64,000 nucleotides of DNA, from assembly GCF_900101385.1 (NCBI RefSeq), contig NZ_FMZB01000005.1, positions 186,001 to 250,000 of the forward strand. The letters are read 5' to 3'. The stretch's first letter is position 1. The number at the start of each line of letters is the position of its first letter. Under the pieces are notes generated by a model. That model saw only the letters and a list, made by a program, of their open reading frames with translations. It was not told the DNA's origin and ran no database searches. Both the position numbers and the translations under genes were made by a program. Shown here piece after piece: positions 1 through 9,218 of this stretch. Origin of the DNA: Terribacillus halophilus. GTDB lineage: Bacteria > Bacillota > Bacilli > Bacillales > Amphibacillaceae.

Positions 1-1
1 C

Positions 2-445
2 CTGCTTAGCGAAATGGCAGAAGATTTATCGGATAAACTGTTTTGCATGGCAAAAGAGAAGCATGTTTCGATTGAAGTGATGCCACGGAACGAACTGCCG
101 ATTGTGGCAGATTATGAATGGATGGAGCGAGTGATTCGGAATCTGCTAGTCAATGCTGTCCGTCACAGCGACCCAGAATCTGTGATCACCATCCGTATCG
201 AATCGGATTTGGAAGAGGAATGCAGTGTATTCATGGTCGAGAACAAAGGACAGCAGATATCAGAGGAGCAGCTTGTGAATATCTGGACTCGTTTTTATCG
301 AACCGAGTCTTCCCGAAGCAGGATGACCGGCGGTACAGGTCTGGGATTGGCAATCGTACAGCAAATTCTGGAATTGCACGGATTCAGCTATGGTGTGGAA
401 AATATGCCAGAAGGTGTACGTTTCTTTGCTCGCTTTGATAAATGA
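2..445 (+). CDS. Sensor histidine kinase, C-terminal part (5' end outside window)
   Basis: The reading frame is open to the left edge, so only the kinase end of a membrane sensor is present. It holds the HATPase_c ATP-binding domain. The N box is RNLLVNAVRHS, the G1-like loop is VENKG, followed by an F-box (WTRFYRTESS) and a G2 loop (GGTGLGLAIV). The His-phosphorylation domain and sensor region lie outside the window, so the stimulus cannot be read. The response regulator gene follows after 82 bases and then the dlt operon, so this kinase probably controls that regulator. Kinase-before-regulator is the less common gene order. Confidence 0.9.
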   Translation: MLSEMAEDLSDKLFCMAKEKHVSIEVMPRNELPIVADYEWMERVIRNLLVNAVRHSDPESVITIRIESDLEEECSVFMVENKGQQISEEQLVNIWTRFYRTESSRSRMTGGTGLGLAIVQQILELHGFSYGVENMPEGVRFFARFDK

Positions 446-464
446 TGGGGAAAATTACTTATTA

Positions 465-486
465 GGACACATGAAGGACATATGAA
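465..486 (+). promoter_or_regulatory. Tandem 11-bp direct repeats, candidate response-regulator binding site
   Basis: GGACACATGAA (465-475) is followed immediately by GGACATATGAA (476-486), differing at one base. Tandem half-sites one helical turn apart are the usual binding pattern of OmpR/PhoP-type regulators. The repeats lie 41 bases before the regulator start and reach the -35 region expected for a TATAAG -10 element at 503-508. Direct activation of regulator-dltXABCD is inferred. Confidence 0.45.
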
Positions 487-527
487 ATTGTTAATTTATG
501 CATATAAGGTGGAAGGAAGGGTTCGTG

Positions 528-1199
528 ATGGGGAAAAAAGTGCTGCTTGTCGAGGATGAATTACGTATCCGGGAAGTAGTGGCGGATTATTTCAAAAAGG
601 ATGGCTGGGAAGTGTACGAAACGGATAATGGCAGCAGTGCCATTACCTGGTTTGATGCCGTTTACCCTGATTTGGTCATTCTGGATATCATGATGCCGCA
701 GATGGATGGATTTGCCGTCACCAAGCAAGTCCGCAACAGATCCGGCGTCCCGATCATCCTGTTGACCGCCAAATCCAGTGACGATGATAAAATTCATGGA
801 TTTGAGCTTGGGGCAGACGATTATGTAACCAAACCATTCAGTCCGAAAGTACTGGTTGCACGTGCCAACTCTTTGATGAAACGGGCTACAGAACAGTACT
901 TGCCTAATGGTCATATGATCCGTTTCGGTCAAGCTGTAGTCAATACAAAATCACGTAACCTGGAACTAGATAATCAGCAAGTCGAGTTGACGCCGAAGGA
1001 ATATGATCTTTTGCTGCTGCTGCTCCAGCATAAAAATAACGTTCTTTCACGTGAAACAATTTTGAATCATGTGTGGGGAATGGACTTTGAAGGCGATAAT
1101 CGAGTCGTGGATACGCATATTAAGAAGCTGCGTGCCAAACTTGGCTGTGAATCGAATCGTATCCGGACCGTCATCGGTACCGGGTATAAATTTGAATAG
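528..1199 (+). CDS. OmpR/PhoB-family response regulator next to the dlt operon
   Basis: DNA-binding response regulator of 223 residues. The receiver domain (about 1-115) has the acidic pocket E9/D10, phospho-acceptor D53 in LVILDIMMPQMDG, T80 and K102 (DDYVTKPF). The C-terminal winged helix (about 125-223) contains ELTPKEYDLLLLL and the recognition region RVVDTHIKKLRAKL. The start at 528 is chosen because GGAAGGAAGG sits 6-8 bases upstream and the protein then begins directly with the receiver (MGKKVLLVEDE); an upstream ATG at 498 has no ribosome site. The gene ends 15 bases before dltX, so it is probably transcribed with dlt and may regulate it, as DltR does in streptococci (inference). Confidence 0.9.
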   Translation: MGKKVLLVEDELRIREVVADYFKKDGWEVYETDNGSSAITWFDAVYPDLVILDIMMPQMDGFAVTKQVRNRSGVPIILLTAKSSDDDKIHGFELGADDYVTKPFSPKVLVARANSLMKRATEQYLPNGHMIRFGQAVVNTKSRNLELDNQQVELTPKEYDLLLLLLQHKNNVLSRETILNHVWGMDFEGDNRVVDTHIKKLRAKLGCESNRIRTVIGTGYKFE

Positions 1200-1214
1200 A
1201 AAGCAGAGGGAAAT

Positions 1215-1361
1215 ATGAATAAGATTAAGCAACTGTATACACATGCAGGTGTTCGTTTTGTTGCGCAAACTTGTTTCTATTTGGCAATCCTGATCACCTT
1301 GTTTATGTTGTATGGCTTCCATACAGCCAATACAGGTAATTACATATATAACGATTTTTAA
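1215..1361 (+). CDS. dltX: DltX, small membrane protein of the D-alanylation machinery
   Basis: A 48-residue protein with one transmembrane segment (about 20-36, [16 protein letters not shown]) and the C-terminal motif typical of DltX (ending NYIYNDF). DltX proteins are short, lie immediately before dltA in many Firmicutes, and take part in D-alanyl transfer across the membrane through the conserved C-terminus. The ribosome site CAGAGGG lies just upstream. The gene starts 15 bases after the regulator and ends 17 bases before dltA. Identification rests on position, size, one TM and the YN-aromatic tail. Confidence 0.85.
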   Translation: MNKIKQLYTHAGVRFVAQTCFYLAILITLFMLYGFHTANTGNYIYNDF

Positions 1362-1378
1362 TTGGAGAAGATAATACG

Positions 1379-2884
1379 ATGAAACTATTGACAACCATTG
1401 CCCAGCATGCGGCAGTGACCCCGGAGAAGATTGCATTTCGCAATGGGGATGAAAGAATCAGCTATGGAATGCTCTGGGACAGATCCAGCAGATTGGCAGG
1501 CCTTATTCGTAATAGCTGTCAGTTGAAACGTCAAACGCCGATTGTTGTTTACGGCCATATGGGGACGGATATGCCGGTATCTTTCCTTGCCTGTGTGAAA
1601 GCTGGCTATCCATATATACCGGTCGATACATCCATTCCGATGGAACGGGTGCGTCTTATCGTGGAAAAATCAGGAGCCGGCTTGGTCATTGATACGACGA
1701 ATACGGTACTTGAATTAGACAATGTTGCAGTCTTACATACAACTGCTTTACAGCTTGATCAGGAAGAAGCGATAGGACAAGATTTGTGGGTTGGGGAAGA
1801 AGATGTGTTCTACATCATTTATACATCCGGAAGTACTGGGAATCCGAAAGGCGTACAAGTAACGGCGGAAAATCTGCAATCCTTTACCGATTGGATGACT
1901 GGGGACTTTTCATTAGGACAGGGCAAAGTGTTCTTGAATCAGGCGCCTTTTTCATTCGATTTGTCCGTAATGGATTTTTATCCGGCATTACAAAGCGGCG
2001 GCACTGTCCATGCTTTGGATAAGGAAGTGATCAATAAGCCGAAGCTGCTTTTTGAGAACCTGGTCCATTCTGACATACAGGTTTGGACCTCGACGCCATC
2101 TTTTGTTCAGATGTGCTTTCCGAATCCAGATTTCAATGCGGCAATGCTTCCAGAGCTTGAAACTTTTCTTTTCTGTGGTGAAGTGCTGCCACTGGCGGTG
2201 GCCAGGGAGTTGAAGGAGCGATTCCCGAAAGCAACCATTTTCAATACATATGGACCAACAGAAGCAACAGTTGCAGTTACCAGCATGGAAGTTACGGAGG
2301 AATTGCTGATAAAGGATGAGGCATTGCCGGTTGGATACCCAAAGCCGGATATGCGTATCTTTGTTGTGGACGAAACGGGTAGCCCGCTGCCAGATGGCGA
2401 AAAAGGGGAGCTTATCATTGCAGGACCTAGTGTGACAAAAGGGTATTTAGGAGAGGTGCTTTTAACAGAAAAGGCATATGGCATCATGGAGGGCATGCAG
2501 GCTTACCGGACTGGCGATGCCGGTGTGCTAAAAGATGGTTTGGTGTACTGCCAAGGAAGATTGGATTATCAAATCAAACTTCATGGTTACCGGATGGAGC
2601 TGGAGGATATTGAATTCCATCTCCATCAATCCGAGTATATCGAGTCTGCCATCATCATTCCCTTTGCACCGAATGAGGAAATCGAATATTTGATTGCAGC
2701 GGTCGTTCCTAAGGAACATGACTTTGAAAAAGAGTATCAGCTGACGGCAGCTATTCGTAAGGATCTCGCTTTGCGTCTGCCAGCCTATATGATTCCGCGT
2801 AAGTTCACCTATCATGAAGCGATACCGATGACGATGAATGGCAAAGCGGATCGGAAGAAAATGAAAGAAGAGGTATTCGCATGA
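1379..2884 (+). CDS. dltA: D-alanine--D-alanyl carrier protein ligase DltA
   Basis: Adenylating enzyme of 501 residues that activates D-alanine with ATP and loads it onto the phosphopantetheine arm of DltC in the cytoplasm. AMP-binding family motifs are in order: A3 P-loop [12 protein letters not shown]5 [11 protein letters not shown]7 YRTGD, and the A10 lysine at K489 in NGKADRKK. Full length for the family. GGAGAAG lies upstream of the ATG. The stop overlaps the dltB start by 4 bases (ATGA), so the two are translationally coupled. Confidence 0.97.
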   Translation: MKLLTTIAQHAAVTPEKIAFRNGDERISYGMLWDRSSRLAGLIRNSCQLKRQTPIVVYGHMGTDMPVSFLACVKAGYPYIPVDTSIPMERVRLIVEKSGAGLVIDTTNTVLELDNVAVLHTTALQLDQEEAIGQDLWVGEEDVFYIIYTSGSTGNPKGVQVTAENLQSFTDWMTGDFSLGQGKVFLNQAPFSFDLSVMDFYPALQSGGTVHALDKEVINKPKLLFENLVHSDIQVWTSTPSFVQMCFPNPDFNAAMLPELETFLFCGEVLPLAVARELKERFPKATIFNTYGPTEATVAVTSMEVTEELLIKDEALPVGYPKPDMRIFVVDETGSPLPDGEKGELIIAGPSVTKGYLGEVLLTEKAYGIMEGMQAYRTGDAGVLKDGLVYCQGRLDYQIKLHGYRMELEDIEFHLHQSEYIESAIIIPFAPNEEIEYLIAAVVPKEHDFEKEYQLTAAIRKDLALRLPAYMIPRKFTYHEAIPMTMNGKADRKKMKEEVFA

Positions 2885-4038
2885 CCCCGTATAGTTCGTT
2901 CCTTTTCTTCATTATCCTGGGCATCTTGCTGCTGCCAACGATGATTCTTGGTACGATGGGCAAACCTTTGCGTTATTATAATGTGTTTGTCTCCATTGTC
3001 GTATTGGCGATGATCTTTTCTGGCGGAGGTGAAGGGTTTTATTCACTCGTCATCTTTACCATCCTGCAGCTTGTGCTCATCAAAGGTTACATAAGCTATC
3101 GGCAAACGAAAAATAGCAGTCTTGTTTTCTATTTGATGAGTTTGTTATCGATTTTGCCTTTGATCTTATCGAAGATCCTGCCGTTTTTGGCAGTGGATAA
3201 CTGGGCAAGCTTCCTTGGAATCTCTTATCTGACATTCCGTGCTGTCCAGATCATCATCGAAACAAGGGATGGTTTGATCAAACAGCAGCTGTCGATTTAT
3301 CAGCTGGTCAATTTCATGTTGTTCTACCCGACGATTTCATCCGGCCCGATTGATCGGTTCCGCCGCTTTCAAAAGGATGAAGAGAAAAGATGGACACCAG
3401 ATGAATATAAGGAACTGCTTTATAAAGGAATCAATAAGATATTTCTAGGTTTCCTGTACAAGTTCATCATTGGCTACGCTATCAATTCTTATTTCATCAT
3501 GAACCTCGATTATATCGCGGATGGTCGGGTCAGCTATCATTTGCTGTATATGTACAGCTACAGTTTGTATCTATTCTTCGACTTTGCCGGATATACATTG
3601 TTTGCCGTCGGGGTGAGCTATATCATGGGCATAAGATCGCCAGAAAACTTCAACAAGCCGTTTATCAGCAGGAATATTAAAGATTTCTGGAATCGCTGGC
3701 ATATGTCGCTGTCATTCTGGTTCCGTGATTATGTATTCATGCGTTTCGTCTTCCTGATGAAGAAGAAAAAGTGGATACAGAATAAAATGCTTGTTTCGAA
3801 TCTGGGATATATCCTGCTATTCCTATTAATGGGAGTATGGCATGGATTAGCAATCCAATATATTGTCTACGGTGCGTATCATGCATTGATGATGACAGCC
3901 TTCAATTTCTTTGAGAATTGGAACAAAAAACATAAACGCTGGCCGACAGGAAAATTCATGACGGTTGTATCGATTGTCATCACTTTCCATGTCGTCTGTT
4001 TCGGATTCTATCTGTTTTCCGGAAGACCATTTCAATAA
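2881..4038 (+). CDS. dltB: DltB, MBOAT-family D-alanyl transfer membrane protein
   Basis: Polytopic membrane O-acyltransferase of 385 residues that moves D-alanine from DltC to the outside of the membrane. It shows about ten or more hydrophobic segments and the MBOAT hallmarks: SGPIDRF loop, [18 protein letters not shown], and the conserved active-site histidine in [10 protein letters not shown]. The start overlaps the dltA stop, and dltC follows after 15 bases. Length is normal for the family. Confidence 0.97.
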   Translation: MTPYSSFLFFIILGILLLPTMILGTMGKPLRYYNVFVSIVVLAMIFSGGGEGFYSLVIFTILQLVLIKGYISYRQTKNSSLVFYLMSLLSILPLILSKILPFLAVDNWASFLGISYLTFRAVQIIIETRDGLIKQQLSIYQLVNFMLFYPTISSGPIDRFRRFQKDEEKRWTPDEYKELLYKGINKIFLGFLYKFIIGYAINSYFIMNLDYIADGRVSYHLLYMYSYSLYLFFDFAGYTLFAVGVSYIMGIRSPENFNKPFISRNIKDFWNRWHMSLSFWFRDYVFMRFVFLMKKKKWIQNKMLVSNLGYILLFLLMGVWHGLAIQYIVYGAYHALMMTAFNFFENWNKKHKRWPTGKFMTVVSIVITFHVVCFGFYLFSGRPFQ

Positions 4039-4053
4039 AAGGGGATTATATTA

Positions 4054-4290
4054 ATGGATTTCAAAGAGAAAGTACTACAAGTTATTGCGGAAGTTTGTGA
4101 AGATGATGTCGTGAAGGAGGAGCATGATCTCGATATTTTCGAGGCTGGCTTGCTGGATTCTTTTGCGACGGTCGAACTGCTTGTTCAATTTGAAGAGCAG
4201 CTTGGCATCAATGTACCGATTACGGAATTCGACCGGGATACATGGAACACACCAAATGCGATTACCGATCGATTGAATGAGCTGAAATAA
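4054..4290 (+). CDS. dltC: D-alanyl carrier protein DltC
   Basis: Acyl-carrier-like protein of 78 residues. The phosphopantetheine attachment serine is S36 in GLLDSFATVELL, the DS(F/L) signature of carrier proteins. It carries the activated D-alanine thioester between DltA and DltB/DltD. The acidic four-helix composition and length are normal. The stop overlaps the dltD start by one base (TAATG). Confidence 0.97.
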   Translation: MDFKEKVLQVIAEVCEDDVVKEEHDLDIFEAGLLDSFATVELLVQFEEQLGINVPITEFDRDTWNTPNAITDRLNELK

Positions 4291-5450
4291 TGAAGAAGAA
4301 GTTTCTATTCGGACCGATCATCCTTGCATTGGTCCTGTTCGCCGGCTTTGTCTTCGTACCGGCTTCCTGGCTGGCAAAACTAGTGCCAGCCGATCGTTTG
4401 GAGCAATCGGCCATCAGTCTTGAGCCAAGTATGTTCCAAGGTACCTATTTACAGGGAGAAATGCTGGATGATCCGGATTATGTACCGATTTACGGATCTT
4501 CGGAGCTGTCCCGCTGGGATCCTTTCCATCCATCTAATTATTTTGAAGTGAACGGCGCGGATTATACACCATATTTGATCGGAAAAGGCGGTACCACATC
4601 GATCATTCATGATTTGAATTTCGCAACACAAGCCGATAAGCTGAAGGGAAAACAGATGGTCATCATTGTATCACCGCAATGGTTCGTCAAGCGAGGCACA
4701 GATGAACAGCATTTTGCACCGAATTATTCTGCTTTGCAGGCATATCAGCTGCCATTCAATGAAGAGATAGATGAACAGGTAAAACGAAAATTGATGCAGA
4801 GGCTGATGACATACGATGCGGTGAAGAATGACATAATGCTTTATCAGCTGTATGATGCTTACTTGGATGATAAGAAGATGAAGTTTAACATGTTAACCGC
4901 GCCAGCTAAAGCTTATATATCAATGCTTGAAAAGAAGGATTTGTATTTCACACTTGTCAATGACAAGCCAACGAATCGCCATCAGTCCGATAAAGTGAAG
5001 GACAAGACATGGGAGGATCTGCAAGCACAAGCAGATGCCTATGGCGAAAAGCGGACAAAGAACTCGAAATTCCATATTGCCACGAATGTTTATAAACATA
5101 AAAAGAATTACATCAAAGAGATGGAAGGAAAGAACAAAGGACATTCCTATGCGGAATCTCCTGAATACGACGACTTCCAGTTGATGCTGGATATCCTGAA
5201 AAAAGCCGATGCTAAGCCATTGTTTGTCATCATTCCTGTAAATGGGGAGTACTACGATTATACTGGCTTTGCGAAACAAGGAAGAGAAGACTATTATAAT
5301 CGAATCAAAAAACAAATCGATGATAACGGCTTTACCTATGCTGATTATTCCGACCATGAATATGATCCGTATTTCATGCGTGACACCATTCATATCGGCT
5401 GGAAGGGCTGGGTCCATCTGGATGAGGATATGGAAAAATTCCTTCAATAA
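4290..5450 (+). CDS. dltD: DltD, D-alanyl-lipoteichoic acid transfer protein
   Basis: Membrane-anchored SGNH-like protein of 386 residues that completes D-alanine transfer to teichoic acid outside the cell. An N-terminal membrane anchor (about 5-25) is followed by an extracytoplasmic domain. The nucleophile is the serine in YGSSELSRW (S70), and the Asp-His pair is D365 and H368 in RDTIHIGWKGW. Last gene of the operon, with a strong terminator directly after it. Confidence 0.96.
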   Translation: MKKKFLFGPIILALVLFAGFVFVPASWLAKLVPADRLEQSAISLEPSMFQGTYLQGEMLDDPDYVPIYGSSELSRWDPFHPSNYFEVNGADYTPYLIGKGGTTSIIHDLNFATQADKLKGKQMVIIVSPQWFVKRGTDEQHFAPNYSALQAYQLPFNEEIDEQVKRKLMQRLMTYDAVKNDIMLYQLYDAYLDDKKMKFNMLTAPAKAYISMLEKKDLYFTLVNDKPTNRHQSDKVKDKTWEDLQAQADAYGEKRTKNSKFHIATNVYKHKKNYIKEMEGKNKGHSYAESPEYDDFQLMLDILKKADAKPLFVIIPVNGEYYDYTGFAKQGREDYYNRIKKQIDDNGFTYADYSDHEYDPYFMRDTIHIGWKGWVHLDEDMEKFLQ

Positions 5451-5455
5451 ATTTA

Positions 5456-5489
5456 GACGATTCACCACGACGGTGAATCGTCTTTTTTT
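5456..5489 (+). terminator. Rho-independent terminator of the dlt operon
   Basis: Perfect 11-bp stem (GACGATTCACC / GGTGAATCGTC) with a 5-base loop, followed by seven T residues, 5 bases after the dltD stop. Confidence 0.93.
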
Positions 5490-5555
5490 GTTTTCGAACT
5501 AGAATCCTCTTTATCTGGTTAGACTATGGGAAAAGAGTCTTAGGAGAGATGAGGA

Positions 5556-6140
5556 TTGAAGAAAACGATATACATCTTAAGCTTAATATTCATTTGTTTC
5601 ATGCTGGTCTCCTTTGTGATAGAACTGAGAAATGGAGATACGAATTCTTGGACCAAAGGTGGCGGCAGGGTAATCATGAGTGCATTGCCGCTAGGTCTGC
5701 TATTCTTCCAGCGGACACCATTCCGCATCCCGCATATTCTCGGCTATTATGGTTTGCTTGTCTGCACGTTCATACTGGGAGCCATATTCCACTTTTATGA
5801 TAAATACAAATGGTGGGACGTGACGCTGCATGTAGTCGGGAGCATGTATATCGCTTGGCTAGCGTTGGCCATTTATCGCTATAAGGTGCTAAGACCAGCG
5901 GATATCTATATTTCTCGCTGGATCATATTCCTATTTGTATGCGGTATGGCAACGATCGGCAGTGCAATCTGGGAAAGTATCGAATTCATTGGTGATATGA
6001 CGGTGACAAGCGTCATGCAGCGGAGTGGTAATACCGACACGATGACGGATTTGATCGCGGGTTTGCTTGGGGGAGTTATTTTGGGTATCTATGCATTGTT
6101 CCGGAATAAGCCGCTTGAGGGGAAAAAGATGCGAGGCTAA
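5556..6140 (+). CDS. Polytopic membrane protein, DUF2238/YjdF-like (tentative)
   Basis: A 194-residue membrane protein with about five or six hydrophobic segments. Polar conserved-looking residues lie inside or at the ends of helices: WWDVTLHVVGSMY, AIWESIEFIGD and DTMTDLIAGLLGG. The pattern of D, H and E residues in membrane helices resembles the YjdF/DUF2238 family of unknown function. The start is TTG at 5556, preceded by AGGAGAGATGAGGA. It is a single gene between two terminators. No function is assigned; a VanZ-like relation is an alternative. Confidence 0.7.
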   Translation: MKKTIYILSLIFICFMLVSFVIELRNGDTNSWTKGGGRVIMSALPLGLLFFQRTPFRIPHILGYYGLLVCTFILGAIFHFYDKYKWWDVTLHVVGSMYIAWLALAIYRYKVLRPADIYISRWIIFLFVCGMATIGSAIWESIEFIGDMTVTSVMQRSGNTDTMTDLIAGLLGGVILGIYALFRNKPLEGKKMRG

Positions 6141-6142
6141 GA

Positions 6143-6176
6143 GAGAGCTGCAAAAAAATGCAGCTTTCTTTTTTTA
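6143..6176 (+). terminator. Rho-independent terminator
   Basis: GAGAGCTGCA / TGCAGCTTTC stem with an A-rich loop followed by a long T run, directly after the membrane protein gene. Confidence 0.85.
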
Positions 6177-6333
6177 TGGAATGATGTATCAGACAGACTG
6201 CAATATGTTCTTGTTTATCTGGCGAAGGGGCTAGTGTGGATGACGGCTCTTATAAAACGATGAATAATTATTTGTTTTGGTGTATTATTAATGCTGTCAT
6301 AAGATCAACAATCAGCAGGGGATGGATCCAACA

Positions 6334-6786
6334 ATGCCTACATACAAAATCATTCAAGACAAACAAGATTTCGAAAAAGCGAAAGCAATGCGTGTGGCAA
6401 TTTTCGTGGAAGAGCAAGGTGTGCCTTTGGAAGATGAATTCGATCAGTTCGATGTGCTGGGTGGTGCTTGTCAGCATATTCTCGTTTATCATGAAGGGGA
6501 AGCTGTCGGCACAGGCAGGCTGCGGTTCATCGGGAATTTCGGAAAGATGGAGCGGATATGTATAACTAAGGGATACCGCAAGTTTGGGCTGGGCAGGGTC
6601 ATTATTGCAAGTCTGGAGGAAGTCGCACGCCAAGCTGGTAAGACAGCTTTCAAATTGCATGCGCAAGTGCAAGCGAGCGGATTTTACAGGAAACTGGGAT
6701 ATACAGAAGCTTCCGAAATCTTTGATGAGGATGGTATTCCTCATATCATCATGGAAAAGAAGGAAAGTGTGACAGTAGGAATATAG
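6334..6786 (+). CDS. GNAT-family N-acetyltransferase (YjcF-like)
   Basis: A 150-residue single-domain acetyltransferase that would transfer an acetyl group from acetyl-CoA to an unknown amine. The N-terminal motif RVAIFVEEQGVPLEDEFDQFD is typical of the YjcF/ElaA-like GNAT branch. The acetyl-CoA loop is seen as ERICITKGYRKFGLGRVIIA, and the C-terminal motif as ASGFYRKLGY. ATG 6334 is preferred because AGGGGATGG lies at proper spacing; an in-frame ATG at 6322 is possible but overlaps the ribosome site. Monocistronic, with its own terminator. Confidence 0.85.
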   Translation: MPTYKIIQDKQDFEKAKAMRVAIFVEEQGVPLEDEFDQFDVLGGACQHILVYHEGEAVGTGRLRFIGNFGKMERICITKGYRKFGLGRVIIASLEEVARQAGKTAFKLHAQVQASGFYRKLGYTEASEIFDEDGIPHIIMEKKESVTVGI

Positions 6787-6792
6787 TGGTTT

Positions 6793-6826
6793 AAAATCGC
6801 CAGGTTTCAAAGCCGGGCGATTTTTT
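6793..6826 (+). terminator. Rho-independent terminator
   Basis: AAAATCGCC pairs with GGGCGATTTT across a loop of about 13 bases and runs into six T residues, just after the acetyltransferase stop. Confidence 0.85.
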
Positions 6827-6934
6827 AAATTTCTTGTTGAAACGCTTACATTCATCTGTCGCTTTGTTAGAATGAACATATAATGATTGCGCTGCATCAG
6901 GGGCGCCAAACGAACCTGGAAAGGGGCAGTTGGG

Positions 6935-8131
6935 ATGAGGACTACAGATGCACAGGAATTGATGCAATTGACAAAAAATTATGGGGCAAATAATTATCAT
7001 CCGCTTCCGATCGTCATAGCGAAAGCTGAGGGAGTGTGGGTAGAGGATACCGAAGGAAAGCGGTACATGGATATGCTCAGTGCTTATTCGGCTGTGAATC
7101 AAGGACATCGGCATCCGAAAATCATCAATGCGCTTATCGAACAGGCCCAGAAAGTTACGCTCACCTCCCGTGCTTTTCATAACGATCAGCTAGGCTTATG
7201 GTATGAAAAAGTCGCTGCTTTAACCGGCAAGGAGATGATTCTTCCGATGAATACCGGTGCTGAAGCGGTGGAGACGGCTTTTAAAGCAGCCAGGCGCTGG
7301 GGATACGACGTGAAAGGGATTATTGATGACCAAGCAGAGATCATTGTATGCAGCGGAAACTTCCATGGCAGGACAATGACTGCTGTCTCGCTTTCGTCGG
7401 AAGCGGAATATCGCCGCGGATTCGGTCCGATGCTGCCAGGTATCAAGATTATTCCTTATGGTGATTTGGAGGCTCTGAAAACCGCAATTACACCGAGTAC
7501 GGCTGCCTTTCTATTGGAACCGATCCAAGGGGAAGCTGGTATCATCATCCCGCCAGAAGGATATCTGAAAGCAGCTGCTGAATTATGTAAGCAAGAGAAT
7601 GTCCTATTCATTGCGGATGAAATACAAGTCGGATTAGGGCGTACGGGTAAGCCATTCGCTTGTGACTGGGAAGGTGTAACGCCGGATCTTTATATTTTAG
7701 GCAAGGCATTAGGCGGCGGAGTTTTCCCGATTTCTTGTGTTGCAGGCGATAGGGAAATATTGAGCGTTTTCAATCCTGGTTCACATGGCTCCACATTCGG
7801 TGGGAATCCATTGGCGTGTGCTGTCTCGATTGCAGCGCTGGAAGTGTTGGAGGAAGAGGATCTAGCGGGAAGGTCCCTTCGTCTTGGAACACATTTATTG
7901 AAAGAATTGCAAAAGCTGACCTCCCCTACAATCAAGGAAATCAGGGGAAAGGGGCTGTTTGTCGGCATTGAATTGAACAAAGCTGCAAGGCCATATTGTG
8001 AAAAGCTCAAGGAATTGGGCGTGCTTTGCAAAGAAACACACGACACTGTCATCCGGATCGCTCCGCCTTTGATCATCACAGAAGAAGAACTGGAATGGGC
8101 ATTCGACAAGCTGAAGCAAGTATTACAGTGA
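6935..8131 (+). CDS. rocD: Ornithine aminotransferase RocD
   Basis: PLP-dependent class-III aminotransferase of 398 residues that converts ornithine and 2-oxoglutarate to glutamate-5-semialdehyde and glutamate in arginine/proline metabolism. Seen: [20 protein letters not shown] near the N-terminus, the cofactor region [15 protein letters not shown], the metal-free aspartate loop [14 protein letters not shown], the Schiff-base lysine in ILGKALGGG, and [11 protein letters not shown]. These segments match RocD better than acetylornithine or GABA transaminases. Start 6935 has AAAGGGGC 8 bases upstream; an upstream in-frame ATG at 6887 has none. A TATAAT box at 6879-6884 may be the -10 element. 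The downstream reductase gene follows closely. Confidence 0.93.
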   Translation: MRTTDAQELMQLTKNYGANNYHPLPIVIAKAEGVWVEDTEGKRYMDMLSAYSAVNQGHRHPKIINALIEQAQKVTLTSRAFHNDQLGLWYEKVAALTGKEMILPMNTGAEAVETAFKAARRWGYDVKGIIDDQAEIIVCSGNFHGRTMTAVSLSSEAEYRRGFGPMLPGIKIIPYGDLEALKTAITPSTAAFLLEPIQGEAGIIIPPEGYLKAAAELCKQENVLFIADEIQVGLGRTGKPFACDWEGVTPDLYILGKALGGGVFPISCVAGDREILSVFNPGSHGSTFGGNPLACAVSIAALEVLEEEDLAGRSLRLGTHLLKELQKLTSPTIKEIRGKGLFVGIELNKAARPYCEKLKELGVLCKETHDTVIRIAPPLIITEEELEWAFDKLKQVLQ

Positions 8132-8153
8132 AATGAAAAGGAGAGAAAACGAG

Positions 8154-9062
8154 ATGAAGCTAGGTACAAGTGGATTGGAAACAGCTCCTATTGCCCTCGG
8201 CTGCATGAGGATGAACGATTTGAACAAGCAGGAAGCTGTCAAAGTCATCGATACAAGCGTTGAAGCTGGCATCAACTTCTTTGATCATGCGGATATATAT
8301 GGAGCGGGAACATCCGAGGAAGTTTTCGCTGAAGCGTTAAAAGAGAGTACGATGAGGCGGGAAGATATCATTCTTCAATCCAAATGCGGCATTCGCCATG
8401 GTTTTTTCGATTTTTCAAAGAAACATATCGTGTCCAGTGTCGAGGGGATACTAAAAAGACTGCAGACTGATTATCTGGATATCCTGCTTTTGCATCGGCC
8501 GGATGCGCTGATGGAGCCGGAGGAAGTAGCAGAAGCATTTCGCGAGCTGAAAGAAAGCGGAAAGGTAAGAAACTTCGGCGTCAGCAACCATCACCCTAAT
8601 CAAATCGAGCTCTTGAAGCAATATGTAAAAGAAGATTTGATCATCAACCAGCTGCAATTCAGTCTGATGCATACGCCACTGATTGATGCTGGATTGAATG
8701 TGAATATGCAGAACAGGGAGTCCATTGTACGAGACAGCGGTTTGCTGCCGTATAGTCAGCTGCACAATATGACGGTCCAGGCATGGTCACCTTTCCAATT
8801 CGGTATGATGGAAGGAGTATTTATCGATCATCCTGATTTCCCAGAAGTCAATGCGGCTTTGCAGGAATTGGCCGAACGTTATAATGTGAGCAAATCCGCA
8901 CTTGCGATTGCCTGGATCCTGCGCCATCCTGCCAATATCCAAGCTATCGTCGGTTCCATGAATCCTGAACGGATCCAGTCTATCTGTAAGGCACAAGATA
9001 TTAAATTGACCAGGGAAGAGTGGTATAGATTATACCGGGCAGCTGGCAACAATATACCTTGA
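8154..9062 (+). CDS. Aldo/keto reductase (YdhF-like)
   Basis: NADP-dependent oxidoreductase of 302 residues with a TIM-barrel fold. Catalytic tetrad elements are visible: Asp and Tyr in FFDHADIYG, Lys in LQSKCGI, His in LLLHRPDALM. The cofactor-binding region near the C-terminus (IVGSMNPERIQSI) is also present. ATG 8154 is chosen because AAAGGAGAG lies 8-9 bases upstream. It begins 22 bases after rocD and may be co-transcribed with it. The substrate is unknown. Confidence 0.9.
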   Translation: MKLGTSGLETAPIALGCMRMNDLNKQEAVKVIDTSVEAGINFFDHADIYGAGTSEEVFAEALKESTMRREDIILQSKCGIRHGFFDFSKKHIVSSVEGILKRLQTDYLDILLLHRPDALMEPEEVAEAFRELKESGKVRNFGVSNHHPNQIELLKQYVKEDLIINQLQFSLMHTPLIDAGLNVNMQNRESIVRDSGLLPYSQLHNMTVQAWSPFQFGMMEGVFIDHPDFPEVNAALQELAERYNVSKSALAIAWILRHPANIQAIVGSMNPERIQSICKAQDIKLTREEWYRLYRAAGNNIP

Positions 9063-9078
9063 TTTCATAAATTTTAGG

Positions 9079-9112
9079 AAGCGAATTTGTCAAACAGACA
9101 ATTCGCTTTTTC
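9079..9112 (+). terminator. Rho-independent terminator
   Basis: AAGCGAATTTGTC pairs with GACAATTCGCTTT across an AAACA loop, followed by a T-rich tail. Ends the rocD/reductase unit. Confidence 0.88.
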
Positions 9113-9137
9113 TATGGAAACAACGAGTAAGATGCGG

Positions 9138-9166
9138 TTGACATATGACACTGTGTCACATATAAT
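9138..9166 (+). promoter_or_regulatory. Consensus sigma-A promoter of the tetR-type gene
   Basis: TTGACA at 9138-9143 and TATAAT at 9161-9166 with exactly 17 bases between them: a perfect housekeeping promoter. The spacer is occupied by an operator palindrome, so strong transcription when the repressor is absent is expected. Confidence 0.93.
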
Positions 9167-9200
9167 CTATTTATCATGAATGTGACACAGTGTCATATGT
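9141..9200 (+). promoter_or_regulatory. Double TetR operator: 21-bp perfect inverted repeat
   Basis: Positions 9141-9161 and 9180-9200 are exact reverse complements of each other (21 bp arms, 18-base spacer). Each arm contains its own palindrome, TGACACTGTGTCA (9146-9158) and TGACACAGTGTCA (9183-9195). The first lies between -35 and -10, the second just downstream of the start point. The layout is that of two dimer sites for the TetR-type repressor encoded next to it. Confidence 0.85.
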
Positions 9201-9218
9201 TTAGGCAGGAGTGAAGTT

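Noticed and set aside
6837-6850. Cre-like element (TTGAAACGCTTACA) before rocD
   Set aside because: Only the right half fits the CcpA consensus; the left half has two mismatches, so it was not listed as a site.
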